A DNA stretch of 64,000 nucleotides from Pseudoalteromonas citrea (GTDB lineage Bacteria > Pseudomonadota > Gammaproteobacteria > Enterobacterales > Alteromonadaceae), in assembly GCF_000238375.3 (NCBI RefSeq), contig NZ_AHBZ03000014.1, positions 806,001-870,000 on the forward strand, written 5' to 3'. A program made the translations under genes and the position numbers. Below the pieces are notes generated by a model. It was not told where the DNA came from. It saw only the letters and a program-made list of their open reading frames with translations, and did not search any database. This document shows, piece after piece, positions 9,460 to 18,621 of this stretch. Every line of letters begins with the position of its first letter. The stretch's first letter is position 1.

Positions 9460-10356
9460 ATGAGATTTGAACAACTAGAACAGTTTGTTGCGCTGGGTAG
9501 TCTGCGTCATTTTAGACAAGCGGCTGAACAAACTAAAATCAGTACCTCGGCACTGACCCGCAGCATCCAAACATTAGAAGATGAAATTGGATGTGAATTA
9601 GTTAAGCGCTCAACTCGCTCAGTAAAGTTAACAGAGCAAGGCGAGCTGTTTCTTAATTACTGTAAAGCTACTCTTTCGGAGTTAGAACTTACGAAGAAAA
9701 CAATTAAGCAAAGCTTATTCGGTAGAGACCAGCACAAATTAGTGATCGGGTATACCAACAAAGCAAGCGCAATTGTACCTATGTCATGTGGTAAATTTTT
9801 AGCTGACTATCCAAATGTAAAAGTAGAAATGCAATTGCAAGACGAAAATGAGCTAACGAGAAAGTTGCAACTTGGTGAAATTGATATTAGCGTCTATCTG
9901 CAAAGCGCCAGTAATATTATGAGCGATATACATTTACCAGACCAGCTTATTTTATTTGTATCAAAACACCACCCACTTGCTAGCAAAGATAGCTTAAGGC
10001 GGTCTGAATTGTCTGAGTTTCCTATGTATGGCTGTTTCTCGCAACTGAAACAAGTACAGACCATGCTAAATGAAGCTGTAGAGGGGCTTAATAAATCCAC
10101 CAGCATGAAAATTGGCAATATTGACCAAGTGATTGACGGGCTTAAAAACTCTAACCACTTTGCAATTGCCAGTATCGAACATTCTAAAACGATTGCACAA
10201 GACCCAAACCTAGTTCTCTTAAAAACAAATAAAGACGTTGATCACGAGCAACTAGTCGTGCAAACAAATCACCATGTAAATGGTGATAGTCATATCAAGC
10301 ATTTACTAGAGCTAATAGAACAAACAGCACAAGCCCAATCTTGTGCTACTCAGTAA
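9460..10356 (+). CDS. LysR-type transcriptional regulator
   Basis: 298 aa. The N-terminal winged helix-turn-helix (residues 1-60: MRFEQLEQFVALGSLRHFRQ, TKISTSALTRSIQTLEDEIG) is a textbook LysR DNA-binding domain. The periplasmic-binding-like effector domain follows from about residue 90. RBS AAGGAA precedes the ATG. It is monocistronic: a 15-bp stem terminator follows and no divergent target gene adjoins it. LysR regulators often control a divergent neighbour, but here the upstream gene is the same-strand HD-GYP regulator, so neither the target nor the ligand can be read from context. Confidence 0.92.
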   Translation: MRFEQLEQFVALGSLRHFRQAAEQTKISTSALTRSIQTLEDEIGCELVKRSTRSVKLTEQGELFLNYCKATLSELELTKKTIKQSLFGRDQHKLVIGYTNKASAIVPMSCGKFLADYPNVKVEMQLQDENELTRKLQLGEIDISVYLQSASNIMSDIHLPDQLILFVSKHHPLASKDSLRRSELSEFPMYGCFSQLKQVQTMLNEAVEGLNKSTSMKIGNIDQVIDGLKNSNHFAIASIEHSKTIAQDPNLVLLKTNKDVDHEQLVVQTNHHVNGDSHIKHLLELIEQTAQAQSCATQ

Positions 10357-10366
10357 TAGTCACCTA

Positions 10367-10408
10367 TGAACACAATAAAAGCCGATTAATCATCTTTTAT
10401 TGTGTTCA
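10367..10408. terminator. Long perfect inverted repeat, bidirectional terminator
   Basis: TGAACACAATAAAAG and its exact reverse complement flank a 12-nt loop: a 15-bp perfect stem ending 52 bp after the lysR stop. It lies between lysR and the convergent ubiA. The stem is A/T-rich with no long T tail, so it may also be a decay-protecting hairpin. Confidence 0.7.
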
Positions 10409-10544
10409 CTCATAAGTAATGCATCCACTCACTCTTAATTTTAATCATTATTACAATGAATTCACGATGATATGTGAGTGATTCTCAACCTAAAGGGAGT
10501 TTATTCGTACCAAACGGATAAATAGCCGTTAAATTTTAACGATG

Positions 10545-11417
10545 CTACAGCGCCATTGATATCGCTAAACCCAAAAAAATAACCATACCTACATAATTAT
10601 TATTCAAGAATGCTTTAAAACACTGAGTTCTGTCACGATTTATAATGTTTTTCTGTTGATTAATCAATAAAGCAGTAGCGCAAAATAGCCCTAGCCAATA
10701 GACTAAACCTAGCTCTAATACATATCCAATATATGACATTATTCCAATAAACGACATATTAAAAACAGCGACCCAATGTCTATCTCGCTGACCAAATAAT
10801 ATCGCTGTTGACTTCACTCCTATTTTTAAATCGTCTTCTCTATCCACCATTGCGTACATAGTGTCGTAAGCTACTGTCCAAAGTAAATTGGCGAGGAATA
10901 ATAGCCAAGCTAGTAATGGTACCGATTCATTGCTAGCCATAAATGCCATAGGAATTGAACAACTGTAAGCAGCACCCAGGACAACTTGAGGTAAATGGGT
11001 ATAACGTTTCATAAACGGGTAGCAAGCCGCGAGTGCTAAGGCGAGAAGCGATAACAAAACGGTACTAACATTTAGCTGAACGACAAGCATAAAGGCAATA
11101 CCTATGAGGCAGACAAAGAGCGTTAACGCTTCACCAGGCTTAACGGCTTTGCGTGCAAGAGGCCTCTGTGATGTTCGTTGCACTGCGCCATCTACTTTGC
11201 GGTCCGCATAGTCATTAATAACACAGCCAGCACTGCGCATAATAAAGACGCCTAAGCTAAATATAATAATCAACTGTAAAGGTGGTAGCCCACTATTTGC
11301 TATCCATAAAGCACACAATGTCGGCCAGAGTAACAATAATGTACCGATGGGCTTATCTAAGCGCATTAACTGACTATACTCTGATAGATTAGTTACTCTA
11401 AGTGCATTGAGCTGCAT
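10545..11417 (-). CDS. ubiA: 4-hydroxybenzoate polyprenyltransferase
   Basis: UbiA attaches the octaprenyl tail to 4-hydroxybenzoate in ubiquinone synthesis at the inner membrane. I chose the ATG giving [17 protein letters not shown] because GGAG precedes it at 6-7 nt. A 9-codon longer form is possible. Both Asp-rich prenyl-diphosphate motifs are present: [10 protein letters not shown] and [13 protein letters not shown]. About eight to nine transmembrane segments cover the rest. The start overlaps the ubiC stop by about 20 bp, giving the classic ubiC-ubiA order with translational coupling. Confidence 0.95.
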   Translation of the reverse strand: MQLNALRVTNLSEYSQLMRLDKPIGTLLLLWPTLCALWIANSGLPPLQLIIIFSLGVFIMRSAGCVINDYADRKVDGAVQRTSQRPLARKAVKPGEALTLFVCLIGIAFMLVVQLNVSTVLLSLLALALAACYPFMKRYTHLPQVVLGAAYSCSIPMAFMASNESVPLLAWLLFLANLLWTVAYDTMYAMVDREDDLKIGVKSTAILFGQRDRHWVAVFNMSFIGIMSYIGYVLELGLVYWLGLFCATALLINQQKNIINRDRTQCFKAFLNNNYVGMVIFLGLAISMAL

Positions 11418-11967
11418 CAGTTTCTCCGGGTAGAAATACTTCACATACCATTACCTGCGCATGGTGCTTGGTGAATGTTCTGCGCCTTGCATAAAGTGAT
11501 TGTTGAGCTTGCCCATAATCCCGTATCAAGGATGATATAAATGTATGTTGACTATCAAAGTTGCAAACTTCGAGTGCAGATCGCACCCAACTATTGTCAC
11601 TAAAAAGTACTTCACCTAAGGGCGTCTCACCTAGGTCTCCAACTTCACTTTGATAGGCAGCTTCCGTGATCCAGCTTTGTGCATACACAGTGGCAATATC
11701 ATCACAATAGAGTAAAACTTCACGACATAAAACTCGTTGTCTTTCACTCTCAAATACCTCTGCATGGCTTGGACTTGTAGTAAGCCACTTTTCTGATAAT
11801 AACTTGACTCGAAAATGTTCACACTGTGCCTTTAGCAAAGATGTTAAAGATCCTTGATCAAACAGCAACGCTGCAACTTCCGTTGATGGACAGTCGAATT
11901 TTTTAGCGCTCTGCCAACAAAAATCGATAGAAAATGGATGTTCAAACACAATAAATAAAGCCCTCAT
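11398..11967 (-). CDS. ubiC: Chorismate pyruvate-lyase
   Basis: UbiC splits chorismate into 4-hydroxybenzoate and pyruvate, the committed step of ubiquinone synthesis (cytoplasm). At 189 aa it is slightly longer than E. coli UbiC. Family segments seen are [12 protein letters not shown] near residue 35, REVLLYCDD (about 80), the LGEVLF loop (about 118) and the ARRRTF segment before the C-terminus. It is upstream of and overlaps ubiA, which confirms the assignment. An ATG-start FliL-like gene is divergent, 156 bp away. Confidence 0.93.
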   Translation of the reverse strand: MRALFIVFEHPFSIDFCWQSAKKFDCPSTEVAALLFDQGSLTSLLKAQCEHFRVKLLSEKWLTTSPSHAEVFESERQRVLCREVLLYCDDIATVYAQSWITEAAYQSEVGDLGETPLGEVLFSDNSWVRSALEVCNFDSQHTFISSLIRDYGQAQQSLYARRRTFTKHHAQVMVCEVFLPGETDAAQCT

Positions 11968-12123
11968 ATACGACGGGCGATATCATACCACCGAGCGCTG
12001 TAGCCACAAAGTAGCTTGTATTTATAGTTCTAAATTTACAGGTTATCTGTAAATTTCTCTCAAATAAGTATACACTTACACCTTGCAAATTGATTGGTCA
12101 AACCTCTAGGATTTAGAATCATA

Positions 12124-12519
12124 ATGAAGATACATGCTTATTTAACTTTAGCGCTGATACTGTTGTTCAGTAGTATAAATGTTAAAGCCGAATCCACTAT
12201 CGGGTATTTTGGTTTTGAACCTGACATCATTACGAACTATATTGGTCAATCCAATAAAAAGCTGGGTTATGTAAGAGTGACTGTTGACTTGATGCTGAAT
12301 GATGTATCAAACATCGCCATCGTTGAGCATCATACGCCCCTGCTACGAGATGCAATAGTGCAAATACTCAGTAAAGAACCCGAAGAAACGATTAAATCTC
12401 TGACGGGTCGTGAAGAAATTCGTATGCGCTGTGCTGAAAAGCTAAAAGGCCTACTGAATGATGAAACAGGCCAAGAAATTGTCAGAGAAGTGCTGTTTAC
12501 TAAATACCTTTATCACTAA
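12124..12519 (+). CDS. Secreted FliL-like protein
   Basis: I used the ATG giving MKIHAYLTLALILLFSSINVKA, a good Sec signal peptide with cleavage near KA-E; an in-frame ATG 30 bp upstream would bury it. The mature 110 aa contain the FliL-type core: LGYVRVTVDLML, a central acidic stretch, and LRDAIVQILS and IREVL-like helices near the end. Unlike flagellar FliL it has a cleavable leader rather than a single anchored helix, and it sits apart from flagellar genes beside ubiCA, as in related genera. The function is not established. Confidence 0.75.
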   Translation: MKIHAYLTLALILLFSSINVKAESTIGYFGFEPDIITNYIGQSNKKLGYVRVTVDLMLNDVSNIAIVEHHTPLLRDAIVQILSKEPEETIKSLTGREEIRMRCAEKLKGLLNDETGQEIVREVLFTKYLYH

Positions 12520-12523
12520 CCAC

Positions 12524-13339
12524 CTATTTAGAACGCCTCAGGTTTATCACTAAAGCGAGTAGCATGCCGGTTAATAAGCCAAATAAATGCGCCCAATTAG
12601 CCATACTGATAAAGAAAATCTCGGTAAAACCAAATATCATCCACAACAGCATGAAACCCACTATTGGCTTTTCCACTAGCGGCTCTTGCTCGGTATTTTT
12701 TGCACTATATATCCATGCGTAACCTAGCAGCGCATAAACCACACCGCCCAGTCCCCCGAATCTTTGGTCTACGAAAAGGTACTGAGCCCAATTGCTAATT
12801 AAACTACTTGTTAAAAAAATAACAATAAGCTGCTTAGCCCCAACTCGGTTAATAATTCTACTGCCTAAATGCAGCCACCAGCCTAAATTAAAAATAAGGT
12901 GCAATGCGCTAAAGTGCATCAAAGCGGGTGTTATCCACGTTAGTGGCGATGATGGGTCAAACTGTAACAACTTATAAACCACAGGCTCTTCGGTAATAAA
13001 TAAGCTGGCAAAAATAATCAGTGTGACAACAAACACTGACTTTAAAAAGCAATGCAGCTGATGAAACCGCTTCGCTAAATTCAACGCACTGCCTTTATAT
13101 AAAAACTGCGTGTCTGTGTCCCCTGTATGCCATGATGCGGTTAGGTATTTTTCATCATAGGGGTTTTCTACAAAATCATTCCAAAGCGGAATTATATTCT
13201 GTTCATCTAATTCCGGTACCCACACTTCTACGTGTCTGCCATCAATACTCTTTAAAACAGCATTAACCCCTTGGCTCTTAAAGTAATCAGCTGCGCCCTG
13301 CACGGCACGTGGGTTATCTGAGGTACCGACTAAAATCAC
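12524..13339 (-). CDS. glpG: Rhomboid protease GlpG homologue with the nucleophile Ser replaced by Gly
   Basis: 271 aa. An N-terminal cytoplasmic GlpG domain (residues 1-70, MILVGTSDNPRAVQGAADYF) is followed by six membrane helices. The HFSALHLIFNLGWW motif of helix 2, with its conserved His and Asn, and the helix-6 His in NWAHLFGLL are present. The helix-4 motif, normally GLSGVVYAL, reads FGGLGGVVYALLGYAW. The catalytic serine (Ser201 in E. coli GlpG) is Gly198, codon GGC at 12746-12748, one base from AGC. If real, the protein cannot use the Ser-His dyad and would be a pseudoprotease. It overlaps glpE by 4 bp. Confidence 0.92.
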   Translation of the reverse strand: MILVGTSDNPRAVQGAADYFKSQGVNAVLKSIDGRHVEVWVPELDEQNIIPLWNDFVENPYDEKYLTASWHTGDTDTQFLYKGSALNLAKRFHQLHCFLKSVFVVTLIIFASLFITEEPVVYKLLQFDPSSPLTWITPALMHFSALHLIFNLGWWLHLGSRIINRVGAKQLIVIFLTSSLISNWAQYLFVDQRFGGLGGVVYALLGYAWIYSAKNTEQEPLVEKPIVGFMLLWMIFGFTEIFFISMANWAHLFGLLTGMLLALVINLRRSK

Positions 13340-13653
13340 TTTGCAACAACATCCGGTAGTTCAGTAGCCCACTGTGTAAAGCCACCATCCATGCTATATA
13401 CGTCCTCAAAGCCTTGCTCTATCAGATAATTAGCAGCACCTTGAGAGCTTACACCGTGATAACACACGATAATTATTGGTTGCTCAAACTCTTTCTCTTG
13501 CATAAAGTGACCAATATTACCGTTTGATAAATGTTCAGACCCTGGAATGTGGCCACTTTCATAGCTATTCGGGTCTCGGATATCTGCAATAACGACATCA
13601 TCGCGATTAAGCATTTCATGAGTTTGGGCAACTGAAATATGTTTACATGGCAT
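13336..13653 (-). CDS. glpE: Thiosulfate sulfurtransferase GlpE (rhodanese)
   Basis: A single-domain 105-aa rhodanese. The active-site loop IIVCYHGVSSQGAA holds the sulfur-accepting Cys64, and the N-terminal VVIADIRDPNSYESGHIPG motif is typical. It transfers sulfane sulfur from thiosulfate to cyanide or thioredoxin-type acceptors in the cytoplasm. Its stop overlaps the start of glpG (ATGA), the same pairing as in enterobacteria, though the glp regulator and dehydrogenase genes are absent here. Confidence 0.94.
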   Translation of the reverse strand: MPCKHISVAQTHEMLNRDDVVIADIRDPNSYESGHIPGSEHLSNGNIGHFMQEKEFEQPIIIVCYHGVSSQGAANYLIEQGFEDVYSMDGGFTQWATELPDVVAK

Positions 13654-13674
13654 AAATTTACTTCTCTAAAAATT

Positions 13675-13699
13675 AAAAAGACGACCGAAGCCGTCTATT
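13675..13699 (-). terminator. Terminator of kbl-tdh
   Basis: On the minus strand AGACGGC-TTCG-GTCGTCT is followed by a T-rich run (TTTTTAATTTTTA). The TTCG tetraloop hairpin lies 25 bp after the tdh stop and before glpE. Confidence 0.8.
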
Positions 13700-13723
13700 A
13701 CTAAACACTGCAGTCTATATATA

Positions 13724-14749
13724 TTAGGTCCAGTTTAAAATAACTTTACCTGACTGACCAGAGATCATAGTGTCAAAACCAGTTTGAAACTCATCAATAT
13801 GGAATTGGTGAGTAATTATCGGGTTCAAGTCTAAGCCGGATTGAATAAGACTTGCCATCTTATACCAAGTTTCAAACATTTCTCGACCATAAATGCCTTT
13901 AATCACCAAACCTTTAAAAATAACTTGATTCCAATCTACCGCCATATCCGATGGTGGGATCCCAAGCATGGCAATTTTACCGCCATGGTTCATGTTATTA
14001 AGCATGCCATTAAAAGCAACAGGCACACCTGACATTTCTAAACCAATATCAAAGCCTTCAGTCATCCCAAGTTCTGACATCACATCTTCAAGCTTTTCTG
14101 ACGATACATTTACTGCGCGTGTTGCACCCATCTTTCTCGCCAAATCTAAGCGGTACTCGTTAACATCAGTGATCACAACATGACGTGCGCCAACATGTTT
14201 GGCAACGGCAGCAGCCATAATACCTATTGGGCCAGCACCAGTGATCAGTACATCTTCGCCAACTAAGTCAAACGATAGCGCTGTGTGAACGGCATTGCCA
14301 AAAGGGTCAAAGATAGAAGCAAGCTCATCAGAAATATTGTCAGGGATTTTAAATGCATTAAATGCAGGGATCACTAAATATTCCGCAAAAGAGCCTTCTC
14401 TGTTAACACCAACACCTGTGGTATTGCGACATAAATGTACACGACCCGCACGACAGTTACGACAGTGTCCGCAGGTGATGTGGCCTTCACCTGATACGCG
14501 GTCACCAATGTTGAAGCCGCGAACTTCTTGGCCCATCTCAACCACTTCGCCAACATATTCATGGCCAACGACCATAGGAGTTGGAATGGTATTTTGCGCC
14601 CATTCATCCCATTTATAAATATGTACATCAGTCCCACATATCGCGGTCTTGCGAATTTTGATCAGCAGATCATTATGACCCATCTCCGGTTTTGGAGCAT
14701 CGGTCATCCAGATCCCTGGTTCTGCTTTTAACTTAGATAACGCTTTCAT
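13724..14749 (-). CDS. tdh: L-threonine 3-dehydrogenase
   Basis: Tdh oxidises L-threonine to 2-amino-3-ketobutyrate with NAD+. 341 aa, the standard length. It is a zinc medium-chain dehydrogenase: catalytic Cys38 in [18 protein letters not shown] (about residue 63), and the structural zinc cysteines in [15 protein letters not shown] (about 93-107). The Rossmann motif [10 protein letters not shown] lies near residue 170. It is the second gene after kbl, separated by 44 bp that contain a strong hairpin, so the two enzymes form the threonine-to-glycine pathway. Confidence 0.97.
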   Translation of the reverse strand: MKALSKLKAEPGIWMTDAPKPEMGHNDLLIKIRKTAICGTDVHIYKWDEWAQNTIPTPMVVGHEYVGEVVEMGQEVRGFNIGDRVSGEGHITCGHCRNCRAGRVHLCRNTTGVGVNREGSFAEYLVIPAFNAFKIPDNISDELASIFDPFGNAVHTALSFDLVGEDVLITGAGPIGIMAAAVAKHVGARHVVITDVNEYRLDLARKMGATRAVNVSSEKLEDVMSELGMTEGFDIGLEMSGVPVAFNGMLNNMNHGGKIAMLGIPPSDMAVDWNQVIFKGLVIKGIYGREMFETWYKMASLIQSGLDLNPIITHQFHIDEFQTGFDTMISGQSGKVILNWT

Positions 14750-14762
14750 ACTTTTCGCTCAT

Positions 14763-14790
14763 AATAGAGGAGGCAAATGCCTCCTCTATT
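14763..14790. repeat. Perfect hairpin between kbl and tdh
   Basis: AATAGAGGAGGC and its exact complement flank AAAT: a 12-bp perfect stem immediately after the kbl stop and 13 bp before the tdh start. It has no T tract. It may protect the kbl 3' end, attenuate tdh, or fold near the tdh ribosome-binding region. Confidence 0.7.
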
Positions 14791-14793
14791 AAT

Positions 14794-15990
14794 TTAGATT
14801 ATTTCTAATTCTTTACCAATACGAATAAACGCACTGATCGCCGTGTCCAGTTGCGCTTTAGTATGCGCAGCAGAAATTTGGGTTCGAATACGTGCCTGAC
14901 CTTTTGGTACGACTGGGAATGAAAAACCAGTAACGTAAATCCCTTCGCTTAGTAGTTTATCAGCCATCGCCGCGGCAACTTTTGCATCACCTAACATCAC
15001 AGGTATAATCGCATGGTCTTTACCTGCACAGGTGAAACCTGCCGCTTCCATTTGCTCACGGAAATAGGCAGCATTGCTCCACAGCGTATCACGCAAAGCT
15101 TTGCCATCTTTAAGCATATCAAGCACCGCAATAGATGCAGTTACAATTGAAGGAGCAAGTGAATTAGAGAATAGATATGGACGAGAGCGCTGACGTAACC
15201 AATCAACCACTTCTTTTTTACCCGACGTATAACCACCAGATGCGCCACCTAGCGCTTTACCTAACGTACCGGTGATAATGTCAACCCGGTCTAATACACC
15301 GCAATATTCAGGCGTACCACGACCATTTTCACCAACAAATCCTACCGCGTGAGAGTCATCAACCATGACTAAGGCATCATATTTATCAGCCAAATCACAT
15401 ACTGCTTCTAAATTACAAATCACGCCATCCATTGAGAATACGCCATCAGTTGCGATCAGTTTGGTTTTTGCTCCAGCTTCAGTAGCAGCAATCAGTTGCT
15501 CTTCCAATGCAGCCATATCATTGTTTGCATAACGGAAACGCTTAGCTTTACATAAACGCACACCATCAATGATAGATGCATGATTTAATGCATCAGAGAT
15601 AATAGCATCGTCAGGCCCTAAAATTGTTTCAAATAGCCCTGTATTCGCATCAAAACAAGATGAATATAAAATAGTATCTTCGGTTTGCAAAAACTCACTA
15701 ATTTTGGCTTCCAACGTTTTATGGATATCTTGCGTACCACAAATAAAACGTACAGACGCCACCCCAAAACCATGGGCATCAAGGCCTTGTTTCGCAGCTT
15801 CTATCAAGCTTGGACTATTGGCTAAACCCAAGTAGTTATTTGCACAAAAATTTATCACTGAACTGCCAGAAGATACCGCGATTTCAGCTTGCTGAGAAGA
15901 TGTGATCACTCGCTCATTTTTGTATAAACCTTCAGCTTTAACTTCTTCAAGTTGCTGCTCTAACTGGCTATAAAAGGCCGATGCTCTCAT
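14794..15990 (-). CDS. kbl: 2-amino-3-ketobutyrate CoA ligase (glycine C-acetyltransferase)
   Basis: Kbl is a PLP enzyme that cleaves 2-amino-3-ketobutyrate with CoA to glycine and acetyl-CoA. 398 aa, the usual length, of the alpha-oxoamine synthase family. It shows [14 protein letters not shown] near the N-terminus, [17 protein letters not shown] (about residues 208-224) with the PLP-contacting Asp and His, and [15 protein letters not shown] with the Schiff-base lysine (about 240-254). RBS GGAGA precedes the ATG. It is first in the kbl-tdh operon. The 157 bp upstream (15991-16147) must hold the promoter and the gmhB 3' flank. Confidence 0.97.
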   Translation of the reverse strand: MRASAFYSQLEQQLEEVKAEGLYKNERVITSSQQAEIAVSSGSSVINFCANNYLGLANSPSLIEAAKQGLDAHGFGVASVRFICGTQDIHKTLEAKISEFLQTEDTILYSSCFDANTGLFETILGPDDAIISDALNHASIIDGVRLCKAKRFRYANNDMAALEEQLIAATEAGAKTKLIATDGVFSMDGVICNLEAVCDLADKYDALVMVDDSHAVGFVGENGRGTPEYCGVLDRVDIITGTLGKALGGASGGYTSGKKEVVDWLRQRSRPYLFSNSLAPSIVTASIAVLDMLKDGKALRDTLWSNAAYFREQMEAAGFTCAGKDHAIIPVMLGDAKVAAAMADKLLSEGIYVTGFSFPVVPKGQARIRTQISAAHTKAQLDTAISAFIRIGKELEII

Positions 15991-16147
15991 TTAGAGTCTC
16001 CATTGGTTGCACGGGTCACTCACAATCTATCAACTTGGTCTTCGTTAAATTCATTGTGAGTGATATCAAATAGAATTGTATTGTAAAAGTTTCGGGCCGC
16101 AATTGCACTAATTGTGATTATTGACTAACCCTGAGTAAAGTAAATGC

Positions 16148-16705
16148 TTATGAAATAGAAGACAGAATCTTTGGTACGTTTTTTAGCGATGAACAAACAA
16201 AATCAGCACACTCCATTGTTTTATCATCAAACGCCTGACCTGATTCGACTAGAATTGCCGTGTTGACTCCCGCTGCACGGGCAGCTTGAATATCAGATAC
16301 TTTATCACCGACCATCACGCTTTGAGTAACATCAATATCGAACTCTTTTATCGCTTGCATTAACATGCCTGGTTGAGGTTTTCGACACGTGCATTCCATT
16401 AAATATTCAGGTAAAGCATTTTTTGGATGATGAGGACAAAAATATACCTTAGCAATAGCAACACCATAGCGCGTAAACTCTTGGCACATCCACTCGCTTA
16501 AAGCATGAAATTGCGCTTCATTGTAATAGCCACGACCAATGCCTGATTGATTTGTGACAACCACAATCAAATACCCTTGTTCAGTAAAATATTGGCATGC
16601 ATCGAATACCCCTTCAATAAATTGAAAGTCTTCAATTTTATGTACGTACGCATGATCAACATTAATGACACCATCTCGATCTAAAAAAACAGCTTTTTGA
16701 CTCAT
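16148..16705 (-). CDS. gmhB: D-glycero-beta-D-manno-heptose 1,7-bisphosphate 7-phosphatase
   Basis: GmhB removes the 7-phosphate of heptose bisphosphate in ADP-heptose synthesis for the LPS core. It is a HAD-family phosphatase: FLDRDGVINVDHAYV gives motif I (DxD) near residue 8. VVVTNQSGIGRG is motif II. The zinc-binding Cys/His cluster appears as CPHHPKNALPEYLMECTC, and VGDKVSDIQAA is motif IV. I used MSQKAVFLDRDG as the start (185 aa). A start 11 codons upstream overlaps the preceding gene and is less typical. The LPS block around it supports the role. Confidence 0.92.
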   Translation of the reverse strand: MSQKAVFLDRDGVINVDHAYVHKIEDFQFIEGVFDACQYFTEQGYLIVVVTNQSGIGRGYYNEAQFHALSEWMCQEFTRYGVAIAKVYFCPHHPKNALPEYLMECTCRKPQPGMLMQAIKEFDIDVTQSVMVGDKVSDIQAARAAGVNTAILVESGQAFDDKTMECADFVCSSLKNVPKILSSIS

Positions 16706-16712
16706 GGTAATT

Positions 16713-17756
16713 TTATAACCCTTCAGTGGTAATGACATGGTCGAACATTGTCGTAACTTCTTCGATGCTTATCTGAGACATTAACTCAGCCCCTTTCACC
16801 CGGGTACCCCATGGAAGTTGCTCTGCAGTTTTGTTTTTTTGTTTTAATAAGTTCTTGTGATACACCTCAACCACATAGTCCAAATATAAATAAGGCCCCG
16901 TTCTAGTTGGGTTAGAGTGCGCATACAAACCGATAACAGGCGTTGCGACCGTCACAGCCATATGCGCAGGCCCAGTATCAGGTGCAAGCACTAACTTTGC
17001 CTGCTTCAAAACACATAACAGCACCTTTAAATTGGTTTTACCTACCAAATTAAGCACAGGAAAAGTCGTATGCCGCAAAATGTCATCTGCCAGTGTACGC
17101 TCTAAGTCCGTTGGCCCACCCGTCAACACGACATCAAACCCTTTCGCATGTGCGTGTTCAGCTAATTTGGCGTAGCGTTCGGGTAACCAATTTCGTTCGG
17201 CTTTACTCGCAGCTGCTGCAATCACAAATACCTTACCGCATTCAGATAATAAGTCGCGTGCAGAACGCTCATCTTGTTCGGAATAAGGCATAACCCAGCT
17301 AGGCGAGCCACAGTTAACACCAATTGCTCTAGCAAAATTCTGAAACCCTTCCAATACATGAGGAGACTGCTGAGTCTCTATTTTACGATTCACAAATAAG
17401 CTGTGAAACTCTTTACTGCGGTATTTATCAAAACCAATTTTAACTTTCGCAGGAATACACCGAGCAGCTAAATTAGCACGCAGTGCTACCTGCATATGTA
17501 AAAGCACATCAAATCGGCGACCTTTAAATGCTGACTTTAATTGCTTGTAGGCTGCCGAACCTTGTTTTTTATCAAAAATGATAAACTCAACCCCCGCCAA
17601 GCCAGATAATAACATTGCTTCAACCTTACCGAGTACCCAAGTAATTTTTGCGTGGGGGTGGGCTGCTTGAATAGCTTGAACTGCAGCGACAGCATGGCAA
17701 ACATCGCCGATGGCTGAGAGCCTAAGAATACAGATTGATTTATATTGAGCCGACAC
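16713..17756 (-). CDS. Glycosyltransferase family 9 (heptosyltransferase-like)
   Basis: 347 aa with two Rossmann-like halves. The N-terminus ICILRLSAIGDVCHAVAAVQ is the GT9 signature (SAIGD with the catalytic Asp). The C-terminal half has FVIAAAASKAERNWLPERYA and LVLAPDTGPAHMAVTVATPVIGLY, the ADP-heptose-binding region. Such enzymes add heptose to the inner core of LPS at the cytoplasmic face. Its neighbours gmhB (7 bp downstream), kdkA (divergent) and the hldE/gmhA genes agree. Whether it adds the first or a later heptose cannot be told, so I give no symbol. Confidence 0.9.
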   Translation of the reverse strand: MSAQYKSICILRLSAIGDVCHAVAAVQAIQAAHPHAKITWVLGKVEAMLLSGLAGVEFIIFDKKQGSAAYKQLKSAFKGRRFDVLLHMQVALRANLAARCIPAKVKIGFDKYRSKEFHSLFVNRKIETQQSPHVLEGFQNFARAIGVNCGSPSWVMPYSEQDERSARDLLSECGKVFVIAAAASKAERNWLPERYAKLAEHAHAKGFDVVLTGGPTDLERTLADDILRHTTFPVLNLVGKTNLKVLLCVLKQAKLVLAPDTGPAHMAVTVATPVIGLYAHSNPTRTGPYLYLDYVVEVYHKNLLKQKNKTAEQLPWGTRVKGAELMSQISIEEVTTMFDHVITTEGL

Positions 17757-17880
17757 ACATATCCCATAGGGTTAACATCAATTAGAGCCCGATTTTAAAT
17801 AATTCATCGGGCTTTGCAAGTTTATAGCGAGGTAAAAAAGCGATACACTAAACCTACCTAAGTTTACTTCGTCACTTTGC

Positions 17881-18615
17881 ATGCTAATAACTGATATTGA
17901 ACAGGGCTACATCCTCACTCCTGACCACGCAAACACCGCTTTTCTTCCTGAGCACTTTGACCCGAATTACTGGCAGCAAAAAAATGCAATAGTAGGTACA
18001 AAAGAAGGTCGTGCAACCGCATGGTTTTTTCGCCATGATGACAAAATCAGTGTATTGAAACATTACTGGCGTGGTGGAATGATAGGGAAACTGTTATCTG
18101 ATCAGTACTTTTACCAAGGCTTGAAAAACACCCGTGTATATAAAGAGTTTTTATTATTATGCGAACTCGAGCAGCGAGGCTTACCCGTTCCCAGTCCTGT
18201 GGCCGCAAAAGTATCTACATCTTATGGTATTTATCGTGGCGACCTAATCACCGCAGCGATTACTGGCGCCACCAGTCTATGCGAAGTACTTCAAACGAAA
18301 GATCTCTCATTCAATCAGCTCAACAAAGTTGCACAGACTATTGCTCAATTTCATAGCGTAGGCGTCTATCATGCCGATTTAAATATCAATAATATCCTCT
18401 TTGACGAGACTGGAGACGTTTATTTAATTGACTTTGACCGAGGTGAACTACGAGCCCCTGCACCTAACTGGCAAAAACAGAATATAGACAGGCTAAGGCG
18501 CTCATTTAACAAAGAGGCCGGCAAATGGCCGACCTTTTATTTTACCGATGAGAGTTGGGAACAATTTCACCTAGCTTATAAGCACGCCCTTGCGGGCCTA
18601 TCAGGAGAAAAGTAG
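17881..18615 (+). CDS. kdkA: 3-deoxy-D-manno-octulosonic acid (Kdo) kinase
   Basis: KdkA phosphorylates O-4 of Kdo on lipid A precursors, as known in Haemophilus, Vibrio and related bacteria with a single phosphorylated Kdo. 244 aa with a small eukaryote-like kinase fold. The Lys-containing ISVLKHYWRGG segment (about residues 55-65), catalytic-loop YHADLNINNILFD (about 164-176) and metal-binding IDFDRGEL (about 183-190) are all present. It is divergent from the glycosyltransferase and convergent with hldE, 6 bp away. Its presence suggests that this organism's LPS has one phosphorylated Kdo. Confidence 0.93.
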   Translation: MLITDIEQGYILTPDHANTAFLPEHFDPNYWQQKNAIVGTKEGRATAWFFRHDDKISVLKHYWRGGMIGKLLSDQYFYQGLKNTRVYKEFLLLCELEQRGLPVPSPVAAKVSTSYGIYRGDLITAAITGATSLCEVLQTKDLSFNQLNKVAQTIAQFHSVGVYHADLNINNILFDETGDVYLIDFDRGELRAPAPNWQKQNIDRLRRSFNKEAGKWPTFYFTDESWEQFHLAYKHALAGLSGEK

Positions 18616-18621
18616 TTAAGA

